NCBI GenBank assembly: GCA_024698925.1
Contig: JAILQO010000010.1
Coordinates: 38,887-102,886 of the forward strand
Length of the DNA stretch: 64,000 bases
Reading direction: 5' to 3'
From: Bacteroidaceae bacterium
Lineage (GTDB): Bacteria; Bacteroidota; Bacteroidia; Bacteroidales; Bacteroidaceae
This document shows, in pieces, positions 61,059 through 64,000 of the stretch; position 1 is the stretch's first letter; each line of letters starts with the position of its first letter. The notes beneath the pieces were generated by a model that was not told where the DNA came from, did no database searches, and saw only the letters and a list, made by a program, of their open reading frames with translations. The translations under genes and the position numbers were made by a program.

Positions 61059-61892
61059 TCACCCTTTCAGGAGTATATCTTTCAGGATCACCGCAAGCCC
61101 CAATCCCCAGCAGTACCAGCGGAAGGCGCTGAACCTGCCCCGCCGGGTCAGGCTGCGCAGGACGCGGATGGAGAGCCAGCCGGAAACTGCCGCCGCCCCC
61201 ATGCCCAGAAGGCAGGCAGGGAGCCGGTCCGGGTCAATGCCGCACCGGACAGCCTCCACCAGCTTCAGGAGATTTGCCCCCAGGATGGCAGGGACGGAGA
61301 GCAGGAAGGAGTACTTCACCGCGGTCTCCCGGTCCAGACCCCGGGCCAGGCCCGCGGTCACGGTGCTGCCGCTGCGGGAGAGGCCGGGAAGCACCGCCAG
61401 GGCCTGGGTGAGGCCGATCAGGAGGGCGTCCCCGGGTCCCATTCTGCCCAGGTCCTTCCGTCCCTTGGGGAGGTAGTCGCTGAGAAAGAGGAGAAGGCCG
61501 GTGCAGATGAGGGCAATGCCGATGAAGAGACCGCTCCGGCTGAGCCGCTCCACCCATTCCTCCCCCAGCACCGCCAGGGCCAGGGGCAGGGTCCCCAGGA
61601 CCAGCAGGAGCAGGAGCCTTTTGGCGGAGCGGTCCGGCGGCGGGCGGTTTTCCTTCCGCCGCAGAGGCCGCGCCAGCTCCAGAAGGAGGGTACGCAGCTC
61701 TGGCCAATAGGCCGCGCACACGGCGGCCAGGGTAGCCAGGTGGAGCAGCACGTCGAAGAGGAGCCCGCCCCCCTGCTCCATCTGCCTGGGGAAGAGCTGC
61801 TGCAGCAGGCACAGATGGGCAGAGCTGGAAACGGGCAGGAATTCCGTCACCCCCTGGAGAAGCCCCAGGAGGATGGCAAACCATACAGACAT
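61059..61892 (-). CDS. uppP: Undecaprenyl-diphosphatase
   Basis: The protein has 277 residues from the ATG at 61892, set by GGAGG 7 nt upstream; an in-frame upstream ATG lacks such a site. Family motifs are LLQGVTEFLPVSSSAHL and VLPGLSRSGSTVTAGL; eight membrane helices. It recycles the lipid carrier for cell wall synthesis. ftsK begins 7 bp later. Confidence 0.95.
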   Translation of the reverse strand: MSVWFAILLGLLQGVTEFLPVSSSAHLCLLQQLFPRQMEQGGGLLFDVLLHLATLAAVCAAYWPELRTLLLELARPLRRKENRPPPDRSAKRLLLLLVLGTLPLALAVLGEEWVERLSRSGLFIGIALICTGLLLFLSDYLPKGRKDLGRMGPGDALLIGLTQALAVLPGLSRSGSTVTAGLARGLDRETAVKYSFLLSVPAILGANLLKLVEAVRCGIDPDRLPACLLGMGAAAVSGWLSIRVLRSLTRRGRFSAFRWYCWGLGLAVILKDILLKG

Positions 61893-61993
61893 GGTGAACC
61901 TCCGTATAGATTCGACATCTTGGCACACTTAGCCAGTATGGTACTATGATATTATCACGCTTTCCCCGAAATGACAAGATACAGACGCAAAAC

Positions 61994-62019
61994 AGGCCCC
62001 CGGCGGACGCCGGAGGCCT
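61994..62019 (-). terminator. Terminator of the M18 aminopeptidase gene
   Basis: A 12-bp stem with one mismatch and a 2-nt loop (61994-62005 with 62008-62019), then TGTTTTG on the minus strand. Confidence 0.7.
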
Positions 62020-62033
62020 ATTTTTCATGGGTT

Positions 62034-63413
62034 TCAATCAACGGTGTTGAACAGGGTATACATAGCCCTATAGGTCATATACAGATCCGCCTTGGAAATG
62101 ACCTCGAAGGGGGCGTGCATATTCAGCACGGGGACGCCGGCGTCAATGGTGTCGATATCCCGCTGGGCGGTGATGCTGGCGACGGTGCCGCCGCCGCCCT
62201 GGTCCACCTTCCCCAGCTCGCCCATCTGCCAGGCCACACCGGCGCCGTCCAGCATCCGCCGGACCCGGCCCACCACCTCGGCGGAGGCGTCGTTGGAGCC
62301 GGACTTGCCCCGGGAGCCGGTGAACTTGATGATGCCGGTGCCGTGGTTCAGCTTGGCGTTGTTCCGCTTGTCCGCAGTCTCGGGGAAGTTGGGGTCGTAG
62401 GCGTTGCACACGTCCGCGGAGAGGCAGAGGGAGTTGTGGAAGCAGCGGCGCAGGTCGCCCCCAAGGGCTTTGATCAGGCCCTCGCAGAAATACTCGAAGT
62501 TCTGGCAGTGCATCCCCGTGACCCCCACGGAGCCCACCTCCTCCTTGTCGGCAAAGAGGCAGACGGCGGTGCGCTCCGGGTTCTCCGTCTCCAGAATGGC
62601 CATGAGCTCCGCATAGGCGCAGACCCGGTCGTCGTGGCCGAAGCCCCCCACCAGGCTGCGGTCCAGGCCCAGATCCACCACCTCATCCGCCGGAACGGCG
62701 CAGAGCTCGCTGGAAAGGAAATCCGCCTCGGTGATGCCGTACTTCTCGTTCAGGAGCTTCATCACCGCCAGCTTCACCCGGTTATCCCCCTTGTCGGCGT
62801 CGGGACGGCTGCCCAGAAGGATGTTCAGGCTCTCTCCGGGGATGAAGTCCGCGGCGGTTTTCTTCATCTGGTCCCCCGCCAGGTGGATGAGCAGGTCCGT
62901 AATGACGAACCGGGGCTCCCCGGGCTCCAGGCCGATGGAAACGTCCACGGTCTCCCCGTCCTTCTTCACGATGGTGCCCACAATGGCCAGGGGGGTGGCG
63001 ACCCAGTAGAACTTCTTGATGCCGCCGTAATAGTGGGTCTTGAAGAAGGCCATCTCCCCGTCCTCATACAGGGGATGCTGCTTCACATCCAGACGGGGAT
63101 TGTCCACATGGGCGGCGGCGAGGCGGATGCCCTTATCCAGGCTGTCCCGTCCGATCACCGCCAGCATCATGGCCTTGCCCCGGTTCACCATGAAAATTTT
63201 GTCCCCCGGCTTCACCGGCTCCCCCGGCTCCCAGGCTCTGAACCCCCGAGCCTGGGCCAGCTTCACCGCCTCCCGCACCGCCAGCCGCTCCGTGCGGGAG
63301 GCGCTGAGGTAGGTCTTATAGCCCTCGGCAAAGTCGTAGATGGCCTTCACCTGGGCTTCGTCCGCGGTCTCATAGACGCTCTTGGTCTCGAAAAACAGCT
63401 CTTCTCTCGTCAT
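62034..63413 (-). CDS. M18 family aminopeptidase
   Basis: The protein has 459 residues. Metal-binding motifs are RLAAAHVDNPRLD, GGFGHDDRVCAYAE, FADKEEVGS and LNHGTGIIKFTG. The family removes N-terminal residues, often acidic or hydrophobic, in the cytoplasm. AAGGAG lies 6-7 nt before the ATG and 13 bp separate it from the upstream aminotransferase gene. Confidence 0.93.
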   Translation of the reverse strand: MTREELFFETKSVYETADEAQVKAIYDFAEGYKTYLSASRTERLAVREAVKLAQARGFRAWEPGEPVKPGDKIFMVNRGKAMMLAVIGRDSLDKGIRLAAAHVDNPRLDVKQHPLYEDGEMAFFKTHYYGGIKKFYWVATPLAIVGTIVKKDGETVDVSIGLEPGEPRFVITDLLIHLAGDQMKKTAADFIPGESLNILLGSRPDADKGDNRVKLAVMKLLNEKYGITEADFLSSELCAVPADEVVDLGLDRSLVGGFGHDDRVCAYAELMAILETENPERTAVCLFADKEEVGSVGVTGMHCQNFEYFCEGLIKALGGDLRRCFHNSLCLSADVCNAYDPNFPETADKRNNAKLNHGTGIIKFTGSRGKSGSNDASAEVVGRVRRMLDGAGVAWQMGELGKVDQGGGGTVASITAQRDIDTIDAGVPVLNMHAPFEVISKADLYMTYRAMYTLFNTVD

Positions 63414-63426
63414 GGCTTACTCCTTT

Positions 63427-64000
63427 TCAAAGTACCGCCTTCATGGCGGCTTCGATGATCTCCAGGCCCTCATTCAGCTCCTCCGGGGTGATGGTGAGGG
63501 CGGGCATGAGCTTCAGCACACAGTCCTGCGGACCGCAGCGCTCGATGATGAGGCCCCGCTTGAAGCATTCGTTCTGCACTCTGCCGCACACGTCCCCGAT
63601 CTTGGAGAAGTCTATCCCCTGGATGAGACCCAGGCCCCGGGTGGTAAGGCGCTCGTCCATGGGCAGGAGACGGGTCCTGATGAAGTCCGAAATAATGGCG
63701 GCCTTCTCCCCCGTCTGTCTCTCCAGGTCTGCCTTTTCCCGGAACTCCAGGGCGGCCCTGGCCCCCACGAAGGCCAGCTGATTGCCCCGGAAGGTACCGT
63801 TGTGCTCCGCAGGCAGGAATTGATCGTGCTCCGGTTTGATGAGCAGCAGACTCATGGGGAGGCCGTAGCCGCTGATGGATTTCGACAGCGTCACCAGGTC
63901 CGGTACGATCCCCGCCCGCTGGAATGAGAGGAAGGGGCCGGTCCTGCCGCAGCCCACCTTGATATCATCCACGATTAGCAGGACCCCCTGTCGGTCGCAG
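63427..64000 (-). CDS. EctB-like diaminobutyrate-2-oxoglutarate aminotransferase, 5' part beyond window
   Basis: About 191 C-terminal codons are visible, open to the window end. LLIVDDIKVGCGRTGPFLSF, then DLVTLSKSISGYGLPMSLLL with the pyridoxal-phosphate lysine in LSKS, and HNGTFRGNQLAFVGA are diagnostic of class III aminotransferases of the EctB/diaminobutyrate type. The neighbouring ectoine genes are not visible. It precedes the M18 gene by 13 bp. Confidence 0.88.
   Translation of the reverse strand, partial: CDRQGVLLIVDDIKVGCGRTGPFLSFQRAGIVPDLVTLSKSISGYGLPMSLLLIKPEHDQFLPAEHNGTFRGNQLAFVGARAALEFREKADLERQTGEKAAIISDFIRTRLLPMDERLTTRGLGLIQGIDFSKIGDVCGRVQNECFKRGLIIERCGPQDCVLKLMPALTITPEELNEGLEIIEAAMKAVL

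Noticed and set aside
58775..61132. Open frame of 785 codons opposite ftsK
   Set aside because: The GC-rich ftsK linker has few stop codons in any frame; the predicted product is a Gly/His/Leu-rich low-complexity string.
57887..64000. Horizontal transfer of a Clostridia island into the Bacteroidales genome
   Set aside because: Both flanking genes are cut at the same point, there is no integrase, tRNA or repeat at the border, and the block holds core genes; assembly chimera is simpler.

Overview
The window joins two unrelated bacterial genomes. Positions 1 to about 57,886 are from a Bacteroidales organism, most likely Prevotella-like. The evidence is a SusC/RagA receptor, the type IX secretion protein PorQ, ExbB and two ExbD proteins, a FeoA-FeoB fusion with its Cys-rich partner, the methylmalonyl-CoA mutase pair, and repeated Bacteroidota-type promoters (TTTG, about 20 bp, TAnnTTTG). 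Positions about 57,887 to 64,000 are visibly richer in GC, use Shine-Dalgarno sequences and TTG starts, and carry genes typical of an Oscillospiraceae-like Clostridia. The switch truncates a gene on each side (mutA and a [2Fe-2S] aldehyde-oxidoreductase gene), so it is best read as an assembly chimera.

Layout of the Bacteroidales part. 1-5.4 kb: a SusC/RagA receptor behind a very unusual secreted protein that fuses a subtilisin (S8) domain to a DPP IV-like (S9) peptidase, then a small acidic protein. 5.6-8.2 kb: tRNA-Ser, a TetR-fabG-rluA operon with a candidate operator, and tRNA-fMet. 8.2-13.3 kb: the feoAB iron operon, an array of four palindromes at 21-bp period, and dnaK behind a sigma54-type promoter. 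13.4-18.5 kb: a lipoprotein and the DUF177-rpmF-fabH-era-der-SIMPL cluster. 18.6-24.1 kb: an orphan histidine kinase opposite three peptidase genes. 24.2-33 kb: recJ-recQ and the threonine operon thrA-apgM-like-thrC. 33-40.4 kb: hsp20 (second sigma54-type promoter), a large secreted BNR/LamG protein coupled to aroB, a GH43 enzyme and meaB. 40.4-43.1 kb: a MITE-like element and porQ-cmk-ispH. 43.3-48.7 kb: tonB, a polyprenyl synthase, tatD, exbB, a membrane protein and two exbD. 48.7-53.9 kb: a RecD-like helicase, a conserved hypothetical-DUF3822-rsmD set and nhaC. 53.9-57.9 kb: mutB and mutA.

The Clostridia part has, all on the minus strand, the first about 30 codons of a [2Fe-2S] domain gene, ftsK/spoIIIE, uppP, an M18 aminopeptidase and an EctB-like aminotransferase cut by the window end.

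The most interesting leads are the S8-S9 double protease next to a RagA-type importer, the near-consensus sigma54 promoters on exactly the two chaperone genes dnaK and hsp20, and short repeat elements sitting in frame inside feoAB, rsmD and tatD. Everything here was read by eye; no database search or computation was run.
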